Of a stretch of DNA of 8,897 nucleotides, positions 1 through 6,452 are shown one piece after another. The notes under the pieces were generated by a model, which searched no databases, was not told where the DNA came from, and worked only from the letters and a program-made list of their open reading frames with translations. The position numbers were made by a program, and so were the translations under genes. Position 1 is the first letter of the stretch, and every line of letters begins with the position of its first letter. The stretch is taken from assembly GCA_905199285.1 (NCBI GenBank), contig CAJKFZ010000107.1:1-8897 (forward strand). Reading direction: 5' to 3'. Origin of the DNA: an uncultured Ruminococcus sp. GTDB taxonomy: Bacteria > Bacillota > Clostridia > Oscillospirales > Ruminococcaceae.

Positions 1-134
1 TAACAAATTTCAAGCCATTCAGACATACTTGCCGCAAAATCTTTAATTCATAAAAAACCTACAAGCTTTTAACAAATTTTTTTCTACATACATTAAGGAA
101 AAAACTGATTTTTATACTCAATAATGATTTATTA

Positions 135-162
135 AATGAATAATATGCGCATATAAGTGAAT
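135..162. promoter_or_regulatory. Possible auxiliary ArgR half-sites upstream of argG
   Basis: Two TGAAT pentamers lie at 137-141 and 158-162, 21 bases apart, and a third (177-181) forms the left arm of the perfect ARG box. ArgR hexamers usually bind two or more operator boxes on one face of the helix, about 21 bp centre to centre, so these may be degenerate companion boxes. Their right arms do not match ATTCA. In so AT-rich a region, TGAAT may also occur by chance. The rest of 1-134 is AT-rich and shows no gene; TAACAAATTT occurs twice in it (1-10 and 70-79). Confidence 0.35.
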
Positions 163-174
163 ATTTAGGATAAA

Positions 175-192
175 AATGAATATTTATTCAAT
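175..192. promoter_or_regulatory. ARG box (ArgR/AhrC operator) of argG
   Basis: AATGAATATTTATTCAAT matches the ArgR consensus WNTGAATWWWWATTCANW at every position and is a near-perfect palindrome. It ends five bases upstream of the -35 hexamer of the argG promoter, so arginine-bound ArgR would be expected to block RNA polymerase there. It is the only full ARG box I found in the window. Repression when arginine is plentiful is inferred from the family. Confidence 0.85.
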
Positions 193-197
193 AGGTC

Positions 198-225
198 TTG
201 ACATTGGCAATAATCGGTGTATAAT
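198..225 (+). promoter_or_regulatory. Sigma-A-type promoter of argG
   Basis: The -35 hexamer TTGACA (198-203) and the -10 hexamer TATAAT (220-225) are both perfect consensus, with a 16-bp spacer. Transcription would start near 232 and give a short leader of about 48 bases. There is no room for a riboswitch or T-box, and no such fold is seen. An AGGAGG ribosome binding site follows at 265-270. Confidence 0.85.
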
Positions 226-279
226 GTTATTATAAAAATTTAATGCTGAGATGCATTTGAATTCAGGAGGTTTATTTTT

Positions 280-1509
280 ATGGCTAAGGAAATAAAAAAA
301 GTTGTTCTTGCTTATTCAGGCGGACTTGATACATCTATCATCATCCCGTGGCTTAAAGAAAATTATAATAACTGTGAAGTAATCGCTGTTTCCGGTGACG
401 TTGGTCAGGGAACCGAGCTTGACGGTCTTGAGGAAAAGGCTATCAAGACAGGCGCTTCCAAGCTTTACATCGAGGATCTTAAGGAAGAATTCATTCAGGA
501 TTACGTTTACCCCACTGTTCAGGCAGGCGCTATCTATGAAAACAGATATATGCTCGGTACTTCTTTCGCTCGTCCTATCATCGCTAAGAGAATCGCTGAG
601 ATCGCTATCAAAGAGGGCGCAGACGCTATTTGTCACGGCTGTACAGGTAAGGGCAACGATCAGGTTCGTTTCGAGCTTGCTATCAAGGCTTTTGCTCCGG
701 ATATGACTATCATCGCTCCTTGGAGAGAATGGGATCTTAAGTCCCGTGATCAGGAGATCGACTACGCTGAGGCTCATAATATTCCTCTTAAAATAAACAG
801 AGAAACAAACTACTCTAAGGATAAGAACATCTGGCACCTTTCACACGAAGGTCTTGATCTTGAAGATCCTGCTAACGAGCCGCAGTATGAGAAGCCGGGC
901 TTCCTTGAAATGGGTGTTTCTCCTATCGACGCTCCTGACAAGCCAACATATATCACTATCCACTTTGAAAAGGGTATTCCTACAATGCTCGACGGCAAGG
1001 AGCTTAACGGCGTTGAAATGGTTACAGCTCTTAACAAGCTCGGCGGCGAAAACGGAATCGGTCTTGCCGATCTCGTTGAAAACCGTCTCGTTGGTATGAA
1101 GTCCAGAGGCGTTTACGAGACTCCCGGCGGCGCTATCCTCTATCACGCTCACGAGGTTCTCGAAACTATCTGTATCGACAAGGAAACTGCAAGAATCAAG
1201 CAGTATCTCGGAATCAAGTTCGCCGATATCGTTTACAACGGTCAGTGGTATACTCCTCTCCGTGAGGCTATGAGTGCTTTCGTTACCGAAACTCAAAAAA
1301 CTGTTACAGGCGATGTTAAGCTCAAGCTCTATAAGGGCAATATCATCAACGCAGGCGTAACTTCTCCTTATACTCTCTATGATGAGGAAGTTGCTACTTT
1401 CGATGAGGACGAGGTTTACAACCAGAAGGACGCTGAAGGCTTTATCAACCTCTTCGGTCTCCCGATCCACGTTAAGGCTAAGCTCGATCAGAAGCGCAAC
1501 AATAAGTAA
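280..1509 (+). CDS. argG: Argininosuccinate synthase
   Basis: This cytoplasmic enzyme joins citrulline and aspartate, using ATP, to give argininosuccinate, AMP and pyrophosphate: the penultimate step of arginine synthesis. The 409-residue length is normal for the family. The N-terminal PP-loop ATP-binding motif is AYSGGLDTS (residues 11-19). The family blocks YENRYMLGTSFARP (86-99) and HGCTGKGNDQVRFE (119-132) are intact; the latter helps bind citrulline, aspartate and ATP. The ATG at 280 is set by AGGAGG at 265-270, nine bases upstream. The gene has its own strong promoter and ARG box. Its usual partner argH lies 2 kb downstream, beyond two unrelated genes. Leucine codons are overwhelmingly CTT/CTC, as in the other arg genes here. 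Identification is secure. Confidence 0.97.
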   Translation: MAKEIKKVVLAYSGGLDTSIIIPWLKENYNNCEVIAVSGDVGQGTELDGLEEKAIKTGASKLYIEDLKEEFIQDYVYPTVQAGAIYENRYMLGTSFARPIIAKRIAEIAIKEGADAICHGCTGKGNDQVRFELAIKAFAPDMTIIAPWREWDLKSRDQEIDYAEAHNIPLKINRETNYSKDKNIWHLSHEGLDLEDPANEPQYEKPGFLEMGVSPIDAPDKPTYITIHFEKGIPTMLDGKELNGVEMVTALNKLGGENGIGLADLVENRLVGMKSRGVYETPGGAILYHAHEVLETICIDKETARIKQYLGIKFADIVYNGQWYTPLREAMSAFVTETQKTVTGDVKLKLYKGNIINAGVTSPYTLYDEEVATFDEDEVYNQKDAEGFINLFGLPIHVKAKLDQKRNNK

Positions 1510-1560
1510 TTACGTTTTGGTTTGTTTTATAGATATTTTTAGTTAGGGGATTAAGGCTAA

Positions 1561-2724
1561 ATGAAAAAATATATCAGCATTTTATCAGTTTTATGTATTG
1601 CCGCTGCCATGAGCGGCTGCGGGGACAGCAGCAGTAAAGATTCGGAGAAGAGTTCTTCTGCTGTAGCAGCTACAGACAAAACTGAAATATCTGAGGAAAC
1701 GACTGAGGAAGAAAAAACTTCCGAGGAGGACATTGTGACTACTGAGGAAGCAACAGAATCTGAGGAAGATATCAGAGCTGAAAGGATCGCGGGCGATACC
1801 GAGTATCTTGAACAGATACAGCCGTATCTGCTTGATGTTTCGGTTTGTGATATCAACGACGCTCATTTTGAAGCAAGCTACGATATAGACGAGTCGGACT
1901 ACAGCGGTCTTGATAAAGCTACTATCTTCACGGTCGGATATGATTACAATACGACTACAACAAGATGGATAGATCGTATAGAGCTTGTAGACAACGATGG
2001 CAATGCCGTTGCGCAGACAAGCTATAATACTTCGTGGACAACTACTGATGAAGACGAACAGCTCTGGGGAATCGTAAGATACAAAGTAGCCGGTGAATAT
2101 GCTCCGGAAGATCTGAAAATCAAACTGGTTTACGATGATGACTACGATGTTTCAATTCAGAAGGACTTTTCATCTGCTCTCGGATTCGAGGAGTTTGGTC
2201 AGAATCTCTACTGGAACGAGGACGTTAATCCCTACTGGGAAGATGCTTCGGAAGCAGAAGAATTTAATTCGATAAAGCATCCTTGTATTTATAAGATCAA
2301 TGGCAGATACTGTTTTGTGGACGAAACTTACGGTACATCAAACGGAGGTTCTTCCGGTGAAAAGCGTATCAGCTATACCGGACGTGGTTTTCATATCACT
2401 CCGCTTCAGGGAGGTCTTGGTCCTGTCCTCACAAAGGATGAAGTTACTGTCGAATCAGGCAATACACAGCCTTATATGTACTGCGAATTGGATGAATTCC
2501 ATGAGGATGATATCGCTAACCGCATCGAGATAAATATTTGTTGTGTTACAAGCGACACTGATTGGTATGACAATTGGGACTCTGTTTCAGAAGAACAGAA
2601 AATGGGCAAGGAAGATGCCGAAGATTTGGTTGCGAAGTATCAACGCTATGAGGCAAGAGCTTCTTATTTGTGCGTTCCCGACGGCGAAGGCGGTATCACT
2701 AAAATCGAATGCACTCAGATGTGA
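1561..2724 (+). CDS. Secreted lipoprotein of unknown function
   Basis: I do not recognise a named family. The 387-residue product begins with a lipoprotein signal: basic MKKY, a hydrophobic stretch (residues 5-17), and a lipobox-like MSGC with the lipidated cysteine at residue 20. An acidic, low-complexity Ser/Thr/Glu linker follows (about 21-75), typical of proteins tethered to a Gram-positive membrane and reaching through the wall. Residues 80-387 look globular and are rich in Asp, Glu, Tyr and Trp, with mature-domain cysteines at 96, 242, 251, 308, 327, 328, 371 and 384. No catalytic motif stands out. The start follows AGGGGA (1545-1550), ten bases upstream. The gene lies 51 bases after argG with no clear terminator between, so it may be read from the argG promoter. 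A hairpin terminator follows it. A role in arginine metabolism is not indicated by sequence. Confidence 0.8.
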   Translation: MKKYISILSVLCIAAAMSGCGDSSSKDSEKSSSAVAATDKTEISEETTEEEKTSEEDIVTTEEATESEEDIRAERIAGDTEYLEQIQPYLLDVSVCDINDAHFEASYDIDESDYSGLDKATIFTVGYDYNTTTTRWIDRIELVDNDGNAVAQTSYNTSWTTTDEDEQLWGIVRYKVAGEYAPEDLKIKLVYDDDYDVSIQKDFSSALGFEEFGQNLYWNEDVNPYWEDASEAEEFNSIKHPCIYKINGRYCFVDETYGTSNGGSSGEKRISYTGRGFHITPLQGGLGPVLTKDEVTVESGNTQPYMYCELDEFHEDDIANRIEINICCVTSDTDWYDNWDSVSEEQKMGKEDAEDLVAKYQRYEARASYLCVPDGEGGITKIECTQM

Positions 2725-2740
2725 CGATATATATACGTTT

Positions 2741-2780
2741 CAGGCAGGGGAGGCGAAATTCTCCTGCCTGTTATAGTTTA
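2741..2780 (+). terminator. Probable intrinsic terminator after the lipoprotein gene
   Basis: CAGGCAGG (2741-2748) pairs with CCTGCCTG (2763-2770). The stem extends inward by three or four pairs that include G-U wobbles, around a loop near GCGAAAT. A T-rich but interrupted tract (TTATAGTTTA) follows. It starts 16 bases after the lipoprotein stop. It would end an argG-lipoprotein transcript, leaving the DJ-1 gene and argH to another promoter or to read-through. Confidence 0.7.
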
Positions 2781-2822
2781 ATTGTGTTGTTAAGATAAAT
2801 CGGAATTTGGAGGTGTGAGGTT

Positions 2823-3404
2823 ATGAAAATTCTTTTATTTCTTGCAAAAGGGTTTGAAACAATGGAGGCAAGTGTATTCATTGATATTATGGGCTGGGCA
2901 AGAAATGATTTCCTTTATGATGTTGACATAGTAACTTGCGGTTTTCAAAAAACTGTTACAAGTGCATTTAATGTACCGGTAACTGTTGATGTACTGTTAA
3001 AAGATATTAGCGTGGAGGAATATGATGCATTGGCAATTCCCGGTGGTTTTGAAGAGTTTGGATTTTATGAAGAAGCCTTTTCAAAAGAATTAGCTGATAT
3101 CATTAGAAAATTCAATGATAAGAATAAAATGATTGCAACAGTATGTGTTGGAGCACTTGCACTTGGTCACAGTGGCATTTTAACAGGCAAAAAAGCCACA
3201 ACTTATCATCTGAACAATGGGCAACGGCAAAAACAACTTGCAGAATATGGAGTTGAAATTGTTAATTTGCCTGTAGTTAAAACGGATAATATAATCACAT
3301 CATATTGCCCTCAGACCGCACCAGAAGTTGCATTTGTTCTATTAGAAAATCTTATAGGAACAGAGAAAATGAATATTGTCAAAACAACTATGGGGTTTGA
3401 GTAA
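2823..3404 (+). CDS. DJ-1/PfpI-family protein
   Basis: The 193-residue product fits the DJ-1/PfpI (class I glutamine-amidotransferase-like) fold over its full length. LLFLAKGFETMEA at the N terminus aligns with the equivalent stretch of human DJ-1, placing Glu15 where DJ-1 has its conserved Glu18. The nucleophile elbow ATVCVGALALG puts the reactive cysteine at Cys108, and ATTYH (residues 125-129) lies near the family's third active-site position. Members include deglycase/glyoxalase-like, chaperone and protease-like proteins; the substrate cannot be told from sequence. The ATG follows GGAGG at 2809-2813, nine bases upstream. The gene is clearly more AT-rich than the arg genes and uses TTA/TTG leucine codons freely, whereas argG uses almost only CTT/CTC. 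This suggests acquisition from a different genome. It separates argG from argH and has no evident pathway link to them. Confidence 0.88.
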   Translation: MKILLFLAKGFETMEASVFIDIMGWARNDFLYDVDIVTCGFQKTVTSAFNVPVTVDVLLKDISVEEYDALAIPGGFEEFGFYEEAFSKELADIIRKFNDKNKMIATVCVGALALGHSGILTGKKATTYHLNNGQRQKQLAEYGVEIVNLPVVKTDNIITSYCPQTAPEVAFVLLENLIGTEKMNIVKTTMGFE

Positions 3405-3410
3405 AGTGAC

Positions 3411-3536
3411 AAATTCTGATTTATCGCAGTAAATTCCAGCGAGCGAAAGCAGACTTGCATTTCGCAGAAAGTAACGAGCTTGCGAGTGGGAACGTGATAT
3501 GCGGTCAAGCTGGCTGCAGCTTGAAATTCTGATTTA
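3411..3536. repeat. 13-base direct repeats flanking a 100-base hairpin segment
   Basis: AAATTCTGATTTA occurs at 3411-3423 and again at 3524-3536, enclosing exactly 100 bases that encode nothing obvious. Inside are a hairpin GCGAAAGCA/TGC-A-TTTCGC (3443-3465, one bulged base) and a perfect one, TCAAGCTG-GCTG-CAGCTTGA (3505-3524). The second could act as a weak terminator for the DJ-1 gene, since TTTATTTT follows it, although the T run is not adjacent. The segment is more GC-rich than the DJ-1 gene. It may be the scar of an insertion or a dispersed intergenic repeat; the sequence alone does not decide. No convincing argH promoter or ARG box is visible between here and argH. Confidence 0.5.
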
Positions 3537-3569
3537 TTTTAATAACACTAAAACGATAGGAGAAATATT

Positions 3570-4958
3570 ATGGCAGATATGATGTGGGCGGGAAGATTTT
3601 CAAAGCAGGTTGACGATACCGTTAATGCTTTCAATTCTTCTATCGCCTTTGACGGACGGATGTACCGTCACGATATACAGGGCAGTATCGCTCATGCGAC
3701 CATGCTTGGCGACTGCGGAATAATCACAAAAGAGGACAGCCTTGAAATTATCGGCGGTCTTAAAGAAATCCTTGCGGATATTGACTCCGGCAAGCTGGAG
3801 CTTGATCCGTCCGCTGAGGATATTCATATGTTTATAGAGGCTGAACTCACAAAGCGTCTCGGCGATGTTGGAAAAAGACTTCACACCGCTCGTTCAAGAA
3901 ACGATCAGGTCGCTGTTGACCTCAGACTTTATCTCCGTGACGAGATCGCTGAGATATCAAAGCTCACCGTCGAACTTACTCAGACTCTCATAAAAATGGC
4001 AAAAGAGCATACCGAAACGGTTATGCCCGGTTACACTCATCTTCAGAGAGCGCAGCCCGTTACTCTTGCTCATCATCTTATGGCTTATGTCTGGATGCTG
4101 CTGCGTGACCTCGAAAGGCTTCAGGATACTGCTAAGCGCATGAATTACAGTCCTCTTGGCTGCGGCGCACTTGCAGGTACTACCTATAAAACAAACCGTA
4201 AACAGACGGCAGAACTGCTCGGTTTTGCTGCTCCTATGGCAAACAGCCTTGACGGAGTTTCCGACCGTGATTACTGCGTTGAACTCAACTGCGCTCTGTC
4301 GCTGCTCATGACGCATCTCTCACGTTTTTCCGAGGAAATAATAATGTGGTGCAGCTGGGAATTTAAGTTCGTTGAGCTGGATGACGCTTTCGCCACAGGC
4401 TCTTCTATTATGCCGCAGAAAAAAAATCCCGATGTTACCGAGCTTATCCGTGGCAAGACAGGCAGAGTAAACGGCGATCTGCTCACTCTTCTCACTATGA
4501 TGAAGGGTATTCCTCTCGCTTACAACAAGGATATGCAGGAGGATAAGGAGGCTATTTTCGACGCTGTTGACAACGTTAAACTCTGCGTGAAAACGTTTAC
4601 TCCTATGCTCGCAACAATGCGTGTTCTTAAAGATAATATGAGAAACGCTGCTGCTCGTGGATTTATCAATGCTACTGACTGCGCTGATTACCTCGTTAAA
4701 AAGGGTATGCCTTTCCGTGACGCTTATAAGATCACCGGAACTCTCGTTGCAGAATGTATCGGCAAGGGACTTACTCTTGAAACGCTTCCTCTTGATGAAT
4801 ACAAGAAAATGACCGATATTTTCGATAACGACGTTTACGAGGCTATAAGCCTTGATACCTGCGTTAAGGAGCGTAAGTCGGAGGGAGGCCCTTCTCCGGA
4901 CGCTGTTAAGGAGCAGATAGCTCTTGCGGAAAAGGCTCTTGAAGCATTTACGGTCTGA
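3570..4958 (+). CDS. argH: Argininosuccinate lyase
   Basis: The last step of arginine synthesis: cleavage of argininosuccinate to arginine and fumarate by a cytoplasmic homotetramer. The 462-residue length is typical of the aspartase/fumarase superfamily. The start MADMMWAGRFS is the usual ArgH opening. HTARSRNDQVA (residues 105-115) is intact, as is GYTHLQRAQP (154-163), which holds the conserved active-site histidine His157. The superfamily signature GSSIMPQKKNP (277-287) carries the catalytic serine loop. AGGAGA (3558-3563) lies six bases before the ATG. A small membrane-protein gene begins one base after the stop and is probably translated by coupling. No ARG box precedes this gene, so its arginine control, if any, must come from read-through or from a site I cannot see. 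Confidence 0.97.
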   Translation: MADMMWAGRFSKQVDDTVNAFNSSIAFDGRMYRHDIQGSIAHATMLGDCGIITKEDSLEIIGGLKEILADIDSGKLELDPSAEDIHMFIEAELTKRLGDVGKRLHTARSRNDQVAVDLRLYLRDEIAEISKLTVELTQTLIKMAKEHTETVMPGYTHLQRAQPVTLAHHLMAYVWMLLRDLERLQDTAKRMNYSPLGCGALAGTTYKTNRKQTAELLGFAAPMANSLDGVSDRDYCVELNCALSLLMTHLSRFSEEIIMWCSWEFKFVELDDAFATGSSIMPQKKNPDVTELIRGKTGRVNGDLLTLLTMMKGIPLAYNKDMQEDKEAIFDAVDNVKLCVKTFTPMLATMRVLKDNMRNAAARGFINATDCADYLVKKGMPFRDAYKITGTLVAECIGKGLTLETLPLDEYKKMTDIFDNDVYEAISLDTCVKERKSEGGPSPDAVKEQIALAEKALEAFTV

Positions 4959-4959
4959 T

Positions 4960-5226
4960 ATGAAGAAAAAAGATCTCATTTTTACTATTGGTTTGTGCAT
5001 TTTTATGGGCGTTCTATGGGTCGTGGGAATGCTCGTTATGGGATTGTGGATTCCGGTTCGTCCGAAAGCTTATATCTGGTGGTTCGTCTTTATCGTCGTC
5101 GTTACGCTCGTTATCAGCGTTTGGCACTCTATGAAAGAAGATGAATCCGACCTTAACGATCCGAAACGCCTTAAATATCAGCGCAAGACCAATAAAAGAA
5201 AAAATAAAAAGAAGAAGAGAAAATAA
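4960..5226 (+). CDS. Small basic-tailed two-helix membrane protein
   Basis: This 88-residue protein is unrecognised. After MKKKD come two hydrophobic segments, residues 6-30 and 38-55, joined by a short loop containing IPVRPK. A charged tail follows: an acidic patch (KEDESDLND), then a strongly basic end (RKTNKRKNKKKKRK). The positive-inside rule predicts a membrane hairpin with both ends in the cytoplasm. The ATG at 4960 is one base after the argH stop, with no good ribosome binding site in the end of argH, so translation by re-initiation after argH is likely. An in-frame start at 4924 would add 12 residues inside argH and is less plausible. The basic tail could contact RNA or phospholipid head groups; that is a guess. 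Coding status is supported by the hydrophobic pattern and tight coupling, not by recognised homology. Confidence 0.7.
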   Translation: MKKKDLIFTIGLCIFMGVLWVVGMLVMGLWIPVRPKAYIWWFVFIVVVTLVISVWHSMKEDESDLNDPKRLKYQRKTNKRKNKKKKRK

Positions 5227-5251
5227 CCTGCTTGCAGGGCTTGTTATTATT
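5222..5251 (+). terminator. Weak candidate terminator after the small membrane gene
   Basis: CCTG-CTTG-CAGG forms a short hairpin (5227-5238) overlapping the region just after the stop, and flanking AATAAC and GTTATT can also pair. A loose T-rich run follows (TTGTTATTATTCT). The stem is short and the T tract interrupted, so this is tentative. A second AT-only hairpin, TATTATT/AATAATA, lies at 5245-5265. Confidence 0.35.
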
Positions 5252-5332
5252 CTATCGAAATAATATTTGCCTTTTGTCCGGATTATATGGGAATACTGTT
5301 TCTTTATTTTCTGCAAAAGAGAGTATTTGCTC

Positions 5333-5451
5333 TTAGGATATCATCCTAAATATTTCAAATGCCCCTTGTGGGTATTTGAAATATTTAATTGTGGGTTTCC
5401 AAAGGGTGGATTCACCCTTTGGCAGGGGTTTAAGGGGACGGCGTCCCCTTA
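5333..5451 (+). repeat. Four-palindrome intergenic repeat, copy A (upstream of argC)
   Basis: Four consecutive inverted repeats occupy 119 bases. P1 is TTAGGAT-ATC-ATCCTAA (5333-5349, 7 bp). P2 (5347-5387) is an 18-bp stem, TAAATATTTCAAATGCCC against its complement, with one G-T wobble and a 5-base loop. P3 is CCAAAGGGTG-GATT-CACCCTTTGG (5399-5422, 10 bp). P4 is TAAGGGGAC-GGC-GTCCCCTTA (5431-5451, 9 bp). P1 and P2 overlap by three bases. TGGGTTTCCAAAGGG leads into P3 and CCCTTTGGCAGGGGT leads out of it. The same parts occur in inverse order and strand at 7756-7871. P4 ends 43 bases before argC. The element probably belongs to a dispersed genomic family; open frames crossing it look fortuitous. 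It encodes no transposase. Confidence 0.85.
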
Positions 5452-5494
5452 TAAATCCAGATGAAAGTAAATTTTCTCCCGAAAGGATAACAAT

Positions 5495-6442
5495 ATGTCA
5501 GTTAAAGTATATATAGACGGTCAGGAAGGTACTACCGGGCTTAAAATCCTTGAGCGTTTCGAGGGCAGAAACGATATTGAACTGCTTCGTATCAGCGAGG
5601 ATAAGCGTAAGGATTCCGCTGAGAGGGCAAGGCTTATAAATATGTCTGATTACACTTTCCTCTGTCTTCCGGATGACGCTGCAAGAGAGGCAGTTTCGTT
5701 CGTGGACAACGATAAGGTAAGAATCATCGACGCTTCTACGGCTCACAGAACTAATCCTGACTGGGCTTACGGTTTTCCGGAGCTTTCTCCTCAGCATAGA
5801 GAAAAAATCAGAACCTCTAACAGAGTTGCCGTTCCCGGATGTTATGCAAGCGGATTCGCTTCAATCGTTTATCCGCTGGTGAAAAATAATGTCATTCCCG
5901 ATGATTTTCCGGTTTTCGCCTATGCAACTTCCGGTTACAGCGGCGCAGGAAAAAAGGCTATCGCCATTTATGAGGGAAATGAAAAGCCGGAGGAATTCAA
6001 TAGTCCAAGACAGTATGCTCTCTCGCAGCAGCATAAGCATCTGCCGGAGATGAAAGCCGTTTCCGGACTGAAATTTACTCCGATGTTTAATCCTATGGTC
6101 TGCGATTATTTCAGCGGAATGGTCGTAAGCGTTCCGATTCAGACGAGAATGCTTGCTTCTTCCGTTACGGCGGAGTCGATTCACGATATGTACGCAAAGC
6201 ACTATGACGGAGCAAAAATGGTCGAGGTTATGCCGCTTATGTCCGCAGACGAGCAGAAGAGCTTTTTCCTTGCTTCAAATACGCTCAGCGGACAGAATAA
6301 AATTCAGGTTTTGGTTTTCGGAAACGATGAACAGATTCTTCTTTGCTCACGTCTTGATAATCTCGGAAAAGGCGCAAGCGGAGCGGCTGTTCAGTGTCTT
6401 AATATTATGATGGGAATAGACGAGACTACGGGTCTTGTATGA
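5495..6442 (+). CDS. argC: N-acetyl-gamma-glutamyl-phosphate reductase, type 2
   Basis: This enzyme reduces N-acetylglutamyl-5-phosphate with NADPH to N-acetylglutamate semialdehyde, the third step of arginine synthesis. At 315 residues, with the dinucleotide-binding opening VYIDGQEGTTGLKI (residues 5-18), it fits the shorter type 2 ArgC subfamily rather than type 1, which opens with a GASGYTG-like motif. The catalytic cysteine is Cys116 in VAVPGCYASG. SGYSGAGKK (146-154) and HKHLPEM (180-186) are family blocks; the latter should contain the active-site histidine. AAGGA (5483-5487) is seven bases before the ATG. argJ starts ten bases after the stop, so the two are cotranscribed. No clear promoter or ARG box was found in 5227-5494; the space is mostly filled by repeat copy A. 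Confidence 0.95.
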   Translation: MSVKVYIDGQEGTTGLKILERFEGRNDIELLRISEDKRKDSAERARLINMSDYTFLCLPDDAAREAVSFVDNDKVRIIDASTAHRTNPDWAYGFPELSPQHREKIRTSNRVAVPGCYASGFASIVYPLVKNNVIPDDFPVFAYATSGYSGAGKKAIAIYEGNEKPEEFNSPRQYALSQQHKHLPEMKAVSGLKFTPMFNPMVCDYFSGMVVSVPIQTRMLASSVTAESIHDMYAKHYDGAKMVEVMPLMSADEQKSFFLASNTLSGQNKIQVLVFGNDEQILLCSRLDNLGKGASGAAVQCLNIMMGIDETTGLV

Positions 6443-6452
6443 GGATAAAATT

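Noticed and set aside
226..279. A T-box or other leader attenuator before argG
   Set aside because: The leader after the predicted transcription start is only about 48 bases, with no specifier stem or terminator hairpin.
4320..5000. Long antisense open frames, for example 226 codons opposite argH, 217 opposite argB and 209 opposite argG
   Set aside because: They lie wholly or almost wholly opposite well-identified arg genes, have no recognisable domains, and reflect the codon bias of the sense strand.
5333..5451. A CRISPR array or riboswitch in the palindromic region before argC
   Set aside because: There are no regularly spaced repeat-spacer units. The same structure occurs inverted after argJ, which points to a dispersed repeat rather than a gene-specific leader.
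5267..5464. An apparent 65-codon gene across repeat copy A
   Set aside because: It starts at TTG without a good ribosome binding site and runs through all four palindromes. A similar GFPKG peptide arises from copy B on the other strand, as expected of a repeat read by chance.
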